Source: Thiohalocapsa sp. ML1
GTDB lineage: Bacteria; Pseudomonadota; Gammaproteobacteria; Chromatiales; Chromatiaceae
Length of the DNA stretch: 64,000 bases
NCBI RefSeq assembly: GCF_001469165.1
Contig: NZ_JABX01000011.1
Coordinates: 1-64,000 of the forward strand
Reading direction: 5' to 3'
Within the stretch, counting starts at the first letter, position 1. Each line of letters begins with the position of its first letter. Below, piece by piece: positions 43,191 to 51,592 of the stretch. Position numbers and translations under genes: made by a program. The notes under the pieces are model-generated. The model saw only the letters and a program-made list of their open reading frames with translations. It was not told where the DNA came from and ran no database searches.

Positions 43191-44714
43191 TCAAGTTCCG
43201 CAGAAGGTCTGCCGCACCACCTCGTGCTCCTCGGGCGGTCTGCGGTAGTCGATCAGGTCCGGATGCTCCTCGTAGGGTCGCGAGACGACCGTCAGCAGCG
43301 GCTCCAGCGGGGCCAAGTCGCCGCGCTCCACGGCGGCGGTGATGACCTCCTGCACCCGATGGTTGCGCGGGATGTAGGCGGGGTTGCGTGCGCGCATGCG
43401 GGCCTGGCGCTCGGCGTTGGGCTCCTGTTGGGCGGCGAGGCGCGTGCGCCATCGCGTGGTCCATTCGTCGAAGGCGTCGGGCTTGCCGAACAGGGCGCGG
43501 ACCGGCTCCAGCGTGGCCGGAGCGTCCGGGTCAGCGTCGCTCAATAGCCTGAACGTGTTGGTGAAGTCGGCACGATGCTGGGCCATGCGGCCGAGGAGCT
43601 CCGTCACCAGCTCGTCATCGGCGGACTTGTCGGACTGCTGCGTGTCGAGGAGCCCGAGCTTGGCGCGCAGGCCGCCGTAATAGGCGGGCTCGAAGGCCTT
43701 GCCGTAGGCGTCGAGCGCGGATCTTGCCTTGGTCTTGGCCTGCTCGGGGTCATCGTCCAAGAGCGTCAGCAGGCTGTTGGCGAGCTGGGTCAGGTTCCAC
43801 AGCCCGATACTCGGCTGCTGGCCGTAGGCATAGCGCCCGTAGCGGTCGATGGAGCTGTAGACCTGATTCGGGTCGTAGGCGTCCATGAAGGCGCAGGGGC
43901 CGTAGTCGATGGTCTCGCCGGACAGCGCCATGTTGTCGGTGTTCATGACGCCGTGGATGAAGCCCACCAAGAGCCAGCGCGCGATGAGCTCGCCTTGGCG
44001 CGCGGCGACGGCGGCGATGAGGGCCGCATAAGGGTTGTCGTCCTCGGCGAGCTCCGGGTAATGGCGCGCGATGAGATAGTCCGCGAGCCGCTGCACGGCC
44101 TCGCGGTCGCCGCGGCGCGCGAAATACTCGAAGGTGCCGACGCGGATGTGGCTCGCGGCGACGCGGGTCAGGATGGCGCCGGGCTCGGCAGCATCGCGGA
44201 ACACGGGCTCGCCGGTGGCCACCATGGCCAGTGCCCGCGTGGTCGGGATGCCCAAGCCCTGCATGGCCTCGCCCAGGATGTACTCCCGCAGCACGGGCCC
44301 AAGCGCGGCGCGGCCGTCGCCGGAGCGCGAGAAGGGCGTGCGCCCGGCGCCCTTGAGCTGCACGTCGCGGCGGCGGCCCTGGCGGTCGTTGACCTCACCG
44401 AGCAGGATCGCGCGCCCGTCGCCCAGGCTCGGCACGAAATTGCCGAACTGATGCCCGGCATAGGCCATCGCGATGGGCCGCACCCTGTCCGGCAGTCGGT
44501 TGCCGGCGAGCATGGCCACACCGTCCGCGCCGGCGAGCCAGTCCGCATCGAGCCCCAGCTCCGCGGCCAGTGCTTGGTTCAGCCGCAGCAGCGTCGGCTC
44601 ACGCACCGGCGTCGGCGGGATCTCCGCGTAGAAGTGCCCGGGCAGCCCTGCGTAGCTGTGCTCGAAGGGCGGGACGGGCGCGGCGTCGGGCGCGCGGTTA
44701 AGGGCGATAGGCAT
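43191..44714 (-). CDS. selO: SelO family protein AMPylase (YdiU)
   Basis: A 507-residue pseudokinase-fold enzyme that transfers AMP to protein hydroxyl groups. LGDGRAILLGEV, KGAGRTPFSRSGDGRAAL and GVMNTDNMAL (NTDN metal-binding part) are the family signatures. The C-terminus is FCGT, with cysteine where eukaryotic SelO has selenocysteine. I chose the ATG at 44714; it is divergent from the pirin gene. Confidence 0.94.
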   Translation of the reverse strand: MPIALNRAPDAAPVPPFEHSYAGLPGHFYAEIPPTPVREPTLLRLNQALAAELGLDADWLAGADGVAMLAGNRLPDRVRPIAMAYAGHQFGNFVPSLGDGRAILLGEVNDRQGRRRDVQLKGAGRTPFSRSGDGRAALGPVLREYILGEAMQGLGIPTTRALAMVATGEPVFRDAAEPGAILTRVAASHIRVGTFEYFARRGDREAVQRLADYLIARHYPELAEDDNPYAALIAAVAARQGELIARWLLVGFIHGVMNTDNMALSGETIDYGPCAFMDAYDPNQVYSSIDRYGRYAYGQQPSIGLWNLTQLANSLLTLLDDDPEQAKTKARSALDAYGKAFEPAYYGGLRAKLGLLDTQQSDKSADDELVTELLGRMAQHRADFTNTFRLLSDADPDAPATLEPVRALFGKPDAFDEWTTRWRTRLAAQQEPNAERQARMRARNPAYIPRNHRVQEVITAAVERGDLAPLEPLLTVVSRPYEEHPDLIDYRRPPEEHEVVRQTFCGT

Positions 44715-44955
44715 GACGGATCCTGTAGGCGGGGCGGCCGGGTATGTCCGACCGAGAAACCGAGGCTTTGCCGATAAGGTACGGGCGGCGCACCGATGGC
44801 ACAACGCGCATGCTGCTGTTGCGCCCGGCTGCACGCGCAACCGACCGACGCGGCGTAGCGCCGACGGCCATCGTGTTACGTTTTCGGTGCTCGTGCTGCG
44901 GACCCGCAGCCCTCACATTGCTGGCCAGTCGTTCGACAAGCTGCCGGAGGCTGAC

Positions 44956-45654
44956 ATGCTCACCATCCGCCGTGCCGAGGACCGCGGCCACGCCGATCAT
45001 GGCTGGCTCGACACCTGGCATACCTTCTCGTTCTCCAGCTACTACGACCCGGCGCACATGGGCTGCTCGAACCTGCGCGTCATCAACGACGACCGCATCG
45101 CACCCGGTGGCGGGTTTCCGACCCATGGGCACGAGGACATGGAGATCGTCACCTACGTGCTCGACGGCGCCCTGCAGCACAAAGACAGCATGGGCAACGG
45201 CTCGGTCATCGCGGCCGGCGATGTCCAGTACATGGCAGCGGGTCGCGGTGTGCGCCACAGCGAGTACAACGCCTCCAGCACCGAGCCCGTGCACCTGTTG
45301 CAGATCTGGCTCGTGCCGAACCAGCAGGGCGTTGAGCCGCGCTACGCGCAGCAGGCATTCTCCGACGCGGCCAAGCGCAACCGGCTCCTGCTGCTGGTGT
45401 CGCCGGACGGGCGCCAGGGCAGCATTGCCACGCATCAGGACGCGCTCCTTTACGCGACGCGGCCCGACGACGGCACCGCGGTGACCCATCAGCTCGCCGC
45501 CGACCGTGAGGGCTATGTGCACGTGGCCCGCGGTTCGGTGCGCGTGAACGGCGCCGAGCTCGATGCCGGCGACGGTGCGCGCCTCGGCGCCGGTGAGCAG
45601 TTCGGCATCGAGGGTATCGCGGCCGGCGAGGTGCTGTTGTTCGATCTGCCCTGA
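44956..45654 (+). CDS. Pirin family protein
   Basis: A 232-residue bicupin. The metal site of the N-terminal cupin is visible in FPTHGHEDMEIVTYVLDG near residues 54-71 (two histidines, a glutamate) with a later histidine in GVRHSEYN near 98. YhhW-like pirins can act as quercetin dioxygenase; the natural substrate is unknown. GGAGG precedes the ATG at 44956. Confidence 0.93.
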   Translation: MLTIRRAEDRGHADHGWLDTWHTFSFSSYYDPAHMGCSNLRVINDDRIAPGGGFPTHGHEDMEIVTYVLDGALQHKDSMGNGSVIAAGDVQYMAAGRGVRHSEYNASSTEPVHLLQIWLVPNQQGVEPRYAQQAFSDAAKRNRLLLLVSPDGRQGSIATHQDALLYATRPDDGTAVTHQLAADREGYVHVARGSVRVNGAELDAGDGARLGAGEQFGIEGIAAGEVLLFDLP

Positions 45655-45796
45655 ATCATCGCACCCGCCGCCGGTTGCCGCGCCCCGCAGCGCCCGCATC
45701 TGTGGGAGCTGGCCGGCAGTTCGGCCGCGCCCGATGCCGCGTGCCCGCGGCCATCCCCCTCCCCGCAGCCAATCCATCAGCCAACGCGGAGCCACG

Positions 45797-46447
45797 ATGA
45801 GCGACAAGCCAATCCACGATTTCCCCGGCAGCGAGATCGACGTGCACTGGGACGAGCGCCTGTGCATCCACATCGGCGAGTGCGGCAACGCGGCCAACAC
45901 CCTGTTCGAGGGCGGGCGCGACCCCTGGTGCGTGCCGGACGAGGTAAGCCGCGCCGAGGTGCGCGATGTCTGCGAGCGCTGCCCGAGCGGTGCTCTGAGC
46001 TACGTGGACAAGACCGGCGAGCCCGAGCAGGCGCCGGCCGAGAACACCGCGAGCGTCACCTACAACGGGCCGCTCTACCTCACCGGCGACCTGCACATCG
46101 ACGACGCGGCGCCGGACATGGCCGGCACCCGCTTTCGCGCGGCGCTGTGCCGGTGCGGCGCCTCCGCCAACAAGCCCTTCTGCGACAACAGCCACCTCAA
46201 GGCCGGCTTCGAGGACTTCGGCGCCGTCGGCGAGACCGGTCCGGGCCGGAGCGCCACCGGCGGCCCGCTCAAGGTGCGGCGCATCCCGAACGGGCCGCTC
46301 ATGGTCGAGGGCAACCTGACCATCCGCGCCGGCACCGGGCGCATCGCCTGGCAAGGCGAGAAGGCCTTCCTGTGCCGCTGCGGGGCGTCCAAGAACAAGC
46401 CGTTCTGCGACGGCTCGCACAAGGCGGCTGGGTTTACGGACGAATAA
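45797..46447 (+). CDS. CDGSH-type Fe-S protein with N-terminal ferredoxin-like domain
   Basis: A 216-residue protein. Residues 20-80 resemble a divergent 4Fe-4S domain (CIHIGECGNAANTLFEGG then CERCPSGAL). Two CDGSH-type motifs follow, CRCGASANKPFCDNSH near 120-135 and CRCGASKNKPFCDGSH near 190-205, each suited to a 2Fe-2S cluster with three cysteines and one histidine. Role: probably redox or Fe-S transfer. The ATG at 45797 follows GCGGAG. Confidence 0.92.
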   Translation: MSDKPIHDFPGSEIDVHWDERLCIHIGECGNAANTLFEGGRDPWCVPDEVSRAEVRDVCERCPSGALSYVDKTGEPEQAPAENTASVTYNGPLYLTGDLHIDDAAPDMAGTRFRAALCRCGASANKPFCDNSHLKAGFEDFGAVGETGPGRSATGGPLKVRRIPNGPLMVEGNLTIRAGTGRIAWQGEKAFLCRCGASKNKPFCDGSHKAAGFTDE

Positions 46448-46466
46448 GGCGGCTTGGGCGGAGGGC

Positions 46467-46525
46467 GGTGGGCGGAGGGCCAAGGGCCAAGGGCCGAGGC
46501 GGGCTCCCTCGGCCCTTGGCCCTGC
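46467..46525. repeat. GGGCCAAGGGCCGAGG repeat with hairpin
   Basis: Contains AAGGGCCGAGG, a 7-base loop and CCTCGGCCCTT, an 11-bp stem that could end transcription after the CDGSH gene. Same family as 31739, 35873 and 37851. Confidence 0.65.
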
Positions 46526-46612
46526 GGGCCCTATCGGTCGGCTCCGCCGCCAGCCCCTAGCCCTGATGCGTTATCCTGCCGCCCCCCTCGGCAACCACGG
46601 CGGCATGATGCG

Positions 46613-47194
46613 ATGACCCAGCAGCGGCAATCGGGCCTCTCGATCCTCGCCTTGCGCCATCGCTTGCCATCTGTCGCAGTGCTGCTGCTGACGCTCTGCT
46701 GGGCCGGCCTCGGCGTCGCTCAGCCGCAGCCCTGTCTCAAGCTCGTCTTCAACAAGTACTGCCTCGGCGGCGACGTGAACGCGCTGGCCCAGCAGCAGCC
46801 GCCGGCGCTGCGGCAGGATCAGGGCGAGCGCGTGGCGCTGATCTACTACGAGAGCCGCGATCGGGACTACGTGCTCGCCTGGCGCGGTAGCGTGTACAAG
46901 GTGCTGCGTGAGCACCGCATCGCCTCGCAGCTCCAGTACGAGGACCTGTACCGGCTGTTGCGCGAGAAGTACGGCGAGGGGCAGGACCAGAGCAGCTTCC
47001 CGGCCTACGCCCGCACGCCGGGGCGGAAGCAAATCTCCATCCGGCGCGGCGAGGGCCGGGCGGTGCATGTGTGGGCGACCAGCCTCGGCTGGCGCATCGA
47101 GCTGAGCTGGACGCGGGAGACGGGCCTCGCGCTCGCGTACATCGCCGACGAGTTGGACAACCAACAGTCCGCGACCCAGCGCGGCGGCTACTGA
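46613..47194 (+). CDS. Exported hypothetical protein
   Basis: 193 residues with a signal peptide (VAVLLLTLCWAGLGVAQ, cleavage near residue 37). The mature part has two cysteines, CLKLVFNKYCLGG, likely a disulfide, and a compact alpha/beta-looking remainder. No family recognised. Its end overlaps the convergent mtaB gene by 7 bases. An earlier in-frame start exists but the signal sequence fits this ATG. Confidence 0.7.
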   Translation: MTQQRQSGLSILALRHRLPSVAVLLLTLCWAGLGVAQPQPCLKLVFNKYCLGGDVNALAQQQPPALRQDQGERVALIYYESRDRDYVLAWRGSVYKVLREHRIASQLQYEDLYRLLREKYGEGQDQSSFPAYARTPGRKQISIRRGEGRAVHVWATSLGWRIELSWTRETGLALAYIADELDNQQSATQRGGY

Positions 47195-48561
47195 CGGTCC
47201 CCCTTGTGCGACAGCGCTGCGGCGGGCGGCGCCAGGCAGGCCTCCAGCGCCGCGTCGTCGGCGCTGCGGGCGAGCAGCCGGGCCGGCGCGATGCGGCCGA
47301 CGAGCTCCGGCGGCGCATTGCGCAGCCGCACCGGCAGGTAGTCGGGGGTGAAGCCCCCCGCGTAGCGCCCGGCGGCGTCTTCCTGCTCGCCCTCGATCAG
47401 CACCGGCAGCGTGCGGCCCACCCGGGCATCCAGGCTCGCCGCCCTCAGCACGGCGCCGAGCTCGGCGAGCTGCCGCGCGCGCTCGCGCTTGACGGGCTCC
47501 GGCACCTGCGCCGGCATGGTTGCCGCCCGGGTGCCGGCCCGCGGCGAGTACGGAAAGATATGCAGTTGCCCGAAGCCGAGCTCCGCTACCAAATCCATGG
47601 TTGCTTGCCATTGCGCGTCGGTCTCGCCCGGAAAGCCGACGATGATGTCGGTGCTGATGCCGATGTCCGGGACCGCGGCGCGGGCCGCGCCCACCAGCGC
47701 TCGAAACTCGGCGCTGCGACAGCGCCGCGCCATGCGCGTCAGCACGCTGTCGGCGCCACTCTGTAGCGGCAGGTGCAGATGCGGCATGAGCCGTGGGTCC
47801 TTGAACAGGCGCCAAAAGCCTGCCGGCAGGTCCCAAGGCTCCACGGAGCCCAAACGGATGCGCGGCACGTCGGTCTCCGCGAGCAGCGTGTGGATGAGCC
47901 GGGCGAGGTCGAGCCCTGCCACCCCTTGGTCGCGGCCGTAGCCGCCGAGCTGCACGCCGGTCAGGACGACCTCCTGCACGCCGGTGTCACCGCCCGCCAC
48001 GGCGTTGACCTCGGCGACGATGTCCGCGAGCGGGCGGCTGCGCTCGGCGCCGCGGGCCACCGTGGTGATGCAGAAGGTGCACTGGTAGCGGCAGCCGTCC
48101 TGGACCTTGACGAAGGCGCGCTGGCGCCCGCGGGCGAACAGCGTCTCGGCGGCGTCGGCATCCGGGTCCGGTCCCGGCAATCCCGGGGGCAGCAATTGCG
48201 CCGCGGCGGCCAGCTCCACGAGCCGGTCTTTGTCCGCGTTGTCCACCACCAGATCGATGCGCGCGTCGCCCAGGTCCACGTCCGCCAGCGAGGCGGCACA
48301 GCCGCTCACCACCAGCCGCGCCGCCGGGTGCCGGCGCTTGAGGCGTCGCAGCAGCCCGCGCGACTTGCGCGTGGCCTCCGCCGTGACGGCGCAGGTGTTG
48401 ACGACGACGAGGTCGGCCGGCTCATCGGCGCCGGCGATGCGGCAGCCGCGGCCGCGGAACTGTCGCGCCCAGGCCTCCAGCTCCGCCTCGTTCAGGCGGC
48501 AGCCGAGGGTTTCGAGGCGGACCGACAGCGGCGCGGCGGCGGGCACGGGGCGGGCGGCCAA
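47188..48561 (-). CDS. mtaB: tRNA threonylcarbamoyladenosine methylthiotransferase
   Basis: A 457-residue radical-SAM methylthiotransferase that modifies t6A37. The N-terminal domain LETLGCRLNEAELEAWARQF, the radical SAM motif CRYQCTFC near 148-155 and a TRAM-like end support MtaB rather than MiaB or RimO. Full length. Confidence 0.94.
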   Translation of the reverse strand: MAARPVPAAAPLSVRLETLGCRLNEAELEAWARQFRGRGCRIAGADEPADLVVVNTCAVTAEATRKSRGLLRRLKRRHPAARLVVSGCAASLADVDLGDARIDLVVDNADKDRLVELAAAAQLLPPGLPGPDPDADAAETLFARGRQRAFVKVQDGCRYQCTFCITTVARGAERSRPLADIVAEVNAVAGGDTGVQEVVLTGVQLGGYGRDQGVAGLDLARLIHTLLAETDVPRIRLGSVEPWDLPAGFWRLFKDPRLMPHLHLPLQSGADSVLTRMARRCRSAEFRALVGAARAAVPDIGISTDIIVGFPGETDAQWQATMDLVAELGFGQLHIFPYSPRAGTRAATMPAQVPEPVKRERARQLAELGAVLRAASLDARVGRTLPVLIEGEQEDAAGRYAGGFTPDYLPVRLRNAPPELVGRIAPARLLARSADDAALEACLAPPAAALSHKGDRQ

Positions 48562-48564
48562 GCC

Positions 48565-48960
48565 TCAGCGCGCCGGCGGGGGCGGTGGCGAGTTCTGGTG
48601 CAGGATCATGCTCCAGCCCGCCTCCCCGCGGCGGCGGAACACGTTGGTGGCGTAGATGCCCGGCGCGTTCGCCGGCGTCCGGGCCGCGTTGTTGTGCTCC
48701 TCCAGGTAATGGATGGCGACATCGCCGAGCTCCACCCAGCGGATGTGCGTGACCTTGATGTCCAGCGGCACCTTGCTGCGCAGCAGATCCCGCATCATGT
48801 TGCGCACCTGCACGCCGTGGACGATGGGCTGCATCGGCAGCATGCAGGCGACGTCCGGCGAGTCGTCCCAGACCCGCGCCATCAGGTCCGCGTCGCGCTC
48901 CTCCAGCGCGTCGTAGAAGGCGTCCTCGGCGGCCTGGGCGGTGGCGAAGGGCGTGCTCAT
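48565..48960 (-). CDS. NTF2/SnoaL-like protein
   Basis: A 131-residue NTF2-fold protein. DAFYDALEERDADLMARVWD near residues 14-33 and HGVQVRNMMRDLL near 48-60 are the DUF4440/SnoaL pattern. The C-terminus is proline-rich. The ATG at 48960 overlaps the upstream Hsp20-like gene by four bases. Function unknown. Confidence 0.85.
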   Translation of the reverse strand: MSTPFATAQAAEDAFYDALEERDADLMARVWDDSPDVACMLPMQPIVHGVQVRNMMRDLLRSKVPLDIKVTHIRWVELGDVAIHYLEEHNNAARTPANAPGIYATNVFRRRGEAGWSMILHQNSPPPPPAR

Positions 48961-49631
48961 TGCCCCGCCTCGGGTGCGGCAGCGGCCGGTGCCGGCGGCT
49001 GGCCGGACAGGGCCGGCGGCAGCGGTTCGCCCGGCATCGGCACGGCGCCCGGGCCCATGCCGCGACGCGGGATGCGGATACTGATGGCGTCCTCGGTGGC
49101 CTGGCGCTCCATGGCCGCGAGGTCCGCATCCGGCGGCGCCGGCAGGCGCTTGGCGCGCTGGCCGCTCGCGTAGGACCAACTGCGCCGGTAGCCCTGGCCG
49201 TCGGCGGCGGTCTCTTGCCGGGTCGTCTCGGCCGTGCGCCGCACCGCGAGCAGGAGGCCCTGGCCCAAGGGCCGGATCTCCACCTGCTCCGGCGGCAGCC
49301 CGCGGAGATCGATCTCAAGCACGTAAGCGTCGTCGGTGCGCTGCTGGGTAAGGCCAAGCCCGGCGAACTCGAAACTGATGCGGCCCGTCTCGGGGTCGTA
49401 GTCGGCGCCCGCCGGAGCGCCAGCCGCGGGGCCGAAGCCCGGCGCGGGCGGCATCCGGCTGCGCATCTGCGGCGGTGCCGGGTAGCCGGGCAGCGGCGCC
49501 TCGGCGGCGGTGCCCGCCGGCAACGGCGGTGCCGCGGACGGCTGCCAATCGCCGGCGCCGGCGGCCGTGCACCAAAGCAGCGTGCCGCAGCCGATGAGGG
49601 TGGGAATCCGAAGTAACCGGGTTGGGACCAT
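48957..49631 (-). CDS. Secreted Hsp20-like protein
   Basis: A 224-residue protein with a signal peptide (to about residue 27, TAAGAGDW). A proline-rich linker is followed by an alpha-crystallin-like core (VLEIDLRGLPPEQVEIRPLG near 100-119; SYASGQRAKRLPAPPDADLA near 150-169) and a proline/alanine tail. Small heat-shock proteins are usually cytosolic, so the export signal is unusual. The Hsp20 call rests on pattern, not on a search. Confidence 0.68.
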   Translation of the reverse strand: MVPTRLLRIPTLIGCGTLLWCTAAGAGDWQPSAAPPLPAGTAAEAPLPGYPAPPQMRSRMPPAPGFGPAAGAPAGADYDPETGRISFEFAGLGLTQQRTDDAYVLEIDLRGLPPEQVEIRPLGQGLLLAVRRTAETTRQETAADGQGYRRSWSYASGQRAKRLPAPPDADLAAMERQATEDAISIRIPRRGMGPGAVPMPGEPLPPALSGQPPAPAAAAPEAGQ

Positions 49632-49688
49632 GCGCTTTGCCTCCGCGGGTGCAGCCTGAATGACGGGGGCAGTATAAATGCGTCAGGG

Positions 49689-50165
49689 TCAGCGGCGGCA
49701 GCGCCAGGTCGGCGTGCCGTCCGGCGTGACCAAGCCCCAGTCCAGCAGCAGCGCCCGCGCATCCTCGGCGTCGTGCCGGTACCAGGCCCACGCCGAGCCC
49801 AGGCGAAAGGAGTAGCCCCAGGCGTCCATGTCTCGGCACAGCCGCTCGGCGCCGACGCCGGGCAACTGCTCGGCGATGCGGATTTGCAAGTAGCACACCG
49901 CGTTCTCCTCCGCGTCGTCGCCGCCGGCGTCGGTGTGCAGCCGCTGCCTGCGCGCTTCGGTCATGCAAATGTAATGGCAAGCCTCGTGCAACGCCGAGTG
50001 CAGGGGGGTATCCTCCCGCACGAACAGCCGATTCCCGATCAGGCCGGCCTCGGGCTCGCCCCAGTGGCTGCCGGGGATCTGCTCCGCGCCGGGCACGGCG
50101 ACGACCTCGAGCCCGGTGCGCCCCAGCATCTGTCCGAGGCCGACTGCGGCCTGGTCACGAAACAT
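49689..50165 (-). CDS. Hypothetical protein with HEACHY zinc-type motif
   Basis: A 158-residue protein. HSALHEACHYICM near residues 56-68 is an HExxH-type metal site in a helix. It lacks a signal peptide. The rest (AVCYLQIRIAEQLPGVGAER) is helical. It may be a small metallopeptidase-like protein of a conserved proteobacterial family that I cannot name. The ATG at 50165 was chosen; a TTG lies two codons earlier. Confidence 0.75.
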   Translation of the reverse strand: MFRDQAAVGLGQMLGRTGLEVVAVPGAEQIPGSHWGEPEAGLIGNRLFVREDTPLHSALHEACHYICMTEARRQRLHTDAGGDDAEENAVCYLQIRIAEQLPGVGAERLCRDMDAWGYSFRLGSAWAWYRHDAEDARALLLDWGLVTPDGTPTWRCRR

Positions 50166-50342
50166 CGTCAAATCTCCGGGTCGTGTCGTCTAGCCGTGTC
50201 GCTCGGCGCCCGAGCGCGAATCTGATCGGTCAAGCGGCGCTGTCTGTCAGGAAACTTTACAGCTTTCAGGGGATCGCTGATAACCTACCTGCGGGTTTCG
50301 CACAATTCCTTTAATCAAAACAAGTAGCTGGGGAGGGTCGGC

Positions 50343-51488
50343 ATGTTCTTTGCTGGAGATACGCCCAAGCGGGGTTTCTCGACCCGAAAGTGTAAAGAGT
50401 CTGCGCGTATGGCTTCTCTGACAATTTCTTCAGCGGCTGAGCGGACCTTGGTTTCCGGGTCGTCTCGTGTAACCGCCGCGGGCGAATCTCGGCCGACCGG
50501 CCGGAGGATTGATCTGCGCACTGCGGTCTTGGCGTTCGTCATAGTCGGGCTTGGCGTTGCCGGCACGTTGCCGTCGGCGGTGTACGCAAAAGCCTTGGCT
50601 AGTGCTTCGCTCAATATCGTTGACTTCTCCTGGTATCGCGTGGGGGGCGGCCCCTTGGGCGAAGACATCGTCCTGACCTCGCTCGTGCTGGGGGGGCCGC
50701 CGGGGCCGCAACAGGACACGGTGCTGCGTGGGGGCAGTGACGAAGTTGCGCTGATGGGCGCGCTCAACGGCGTCGCGGTCCCGGCACCGTCGCCGCCCAC
50801 GACTCGGTCCCATCTCGCTACTGGTGGTCTGGGACCCCTTGAGGTCGGTCCGGCTTGCTCGAACGGCACCGGTCCTGGCTGTACGGCAAACCTTAATCCG
50901 ATCGGCACTTTGGGAAGTCAGGCCGTCAGCGGTTATTCGGAACTCGACGGCTACTACGCGGCTGTGCCCGGCGATAAAGCGGGTCTGTCCGGCGGTTTGC
51001 GCTCGGATGTGTCGCTGCTCAGCGGGTCGACCACCGGCACAGCTAACGGTGAGTGGACGAGTGTCACGTCCCTGCGTCCAAACGTAACTGTGGACACATA
51101 CTTCAGGGTGGAGTTCGCCGCCCAGGCTCTCGCGCGTCCTGACGATGTATCGGATATGGCAGAGGCGCGCGTCCTACTGGAGGTGAGCCTGAGTGGTAGC
51201 GGCATTACGTTTGGTTCGCAGGAAATCTTGAATCTCCAGACGACCGATGGGGACCTCCAAGACAACCGAACGGTCTTCATCTACGCGAATACCGGCAATG
51301 ATCCGTTTACGCTCGTTGCGGGCGCGAACAATGACTACACGCTTTCGGTTACGGCAACGACGATGGCCAGCGCAGGAACAGGGCCCAGCAACGTGCCGGT
51401 TCCACCTGCCTGGAGCTTGGTGCTCGCCGGGCTTGTGCCTCTTGTTTGGCGTCGTCGCAGGACGCCTGCCACTCGGCTCCCGCTGTAA
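50343..51488 (+). CDS. PEP-CTERM-like sorted exported protein
   Basis: A 381-residue protein. After a 55-residue polar leader come a signal-like helix (LAFVIVGLGVAGTLPSAVYA) and a Ser/Thr/Gly-rich beta region. The C-terminus is VPVPPAWSLVLAGLVPLVWRRRR: motif, helix, arginine cluster, as in exosortase or rhombosortase targets. The motif is VPxPP rather than PEP. An in-frame ATG at 50409 could shorten the leader. GGGGAGGG precedes 50343. The next gene encodes a PrsT-type protein, a usual partner of PEP-CTERM systems. Confidence 0.75.
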   Translation: MFFAGDTPKRGFSTRKCKESARMASLTISSAAERTLVSGSSRVTAAGESRPTGRRIDLRTAVLAFVIVGLGVAGTLPSAVYAKALASASLNIVDFSWYRVGGGPLGEDIVLTSLVLGGPPGPQQDTVLRGGSDEVALMGALNGVAVPAPSPPTTRSHLATGGLGPLEVGPACSNGTGPGCTANLNPIGTLGSQAVSGYSELDGYYAAVPGDKAGLSGGLRSDVSLLSGSTTGTANGEWTSVTSLRPNVTVDTYFRVEFAAQALARPDDVSDMAEARVLLEVSLSGSGITFGSQEILNLQTTDGDLQDNRTVFIYANTGNDPFTLVAGANNDYTLSVTATTMASAGTGPSNVPVPPAWSLVLAGLVPLVWRRRRTPATRLPL

Positions 51489-51592
51489 GCGAATCGCGAT
51501 ATCCCTGTGCTGGCCGCTGTTCTGCGCCTAACGGCGTGCGGGCCGACCGCACAGCGCGCGGGCACGCTCGCTCTGGTCCTTGCACGCCGTTC

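Noticed and set aside
50270-50342. Sigma-54 promoter before the PEP-CTERM-like gene
   Set aside because: TTCGCACAATTCCTTT resembles the -24 side only; the required GC of the -12 element is missing.
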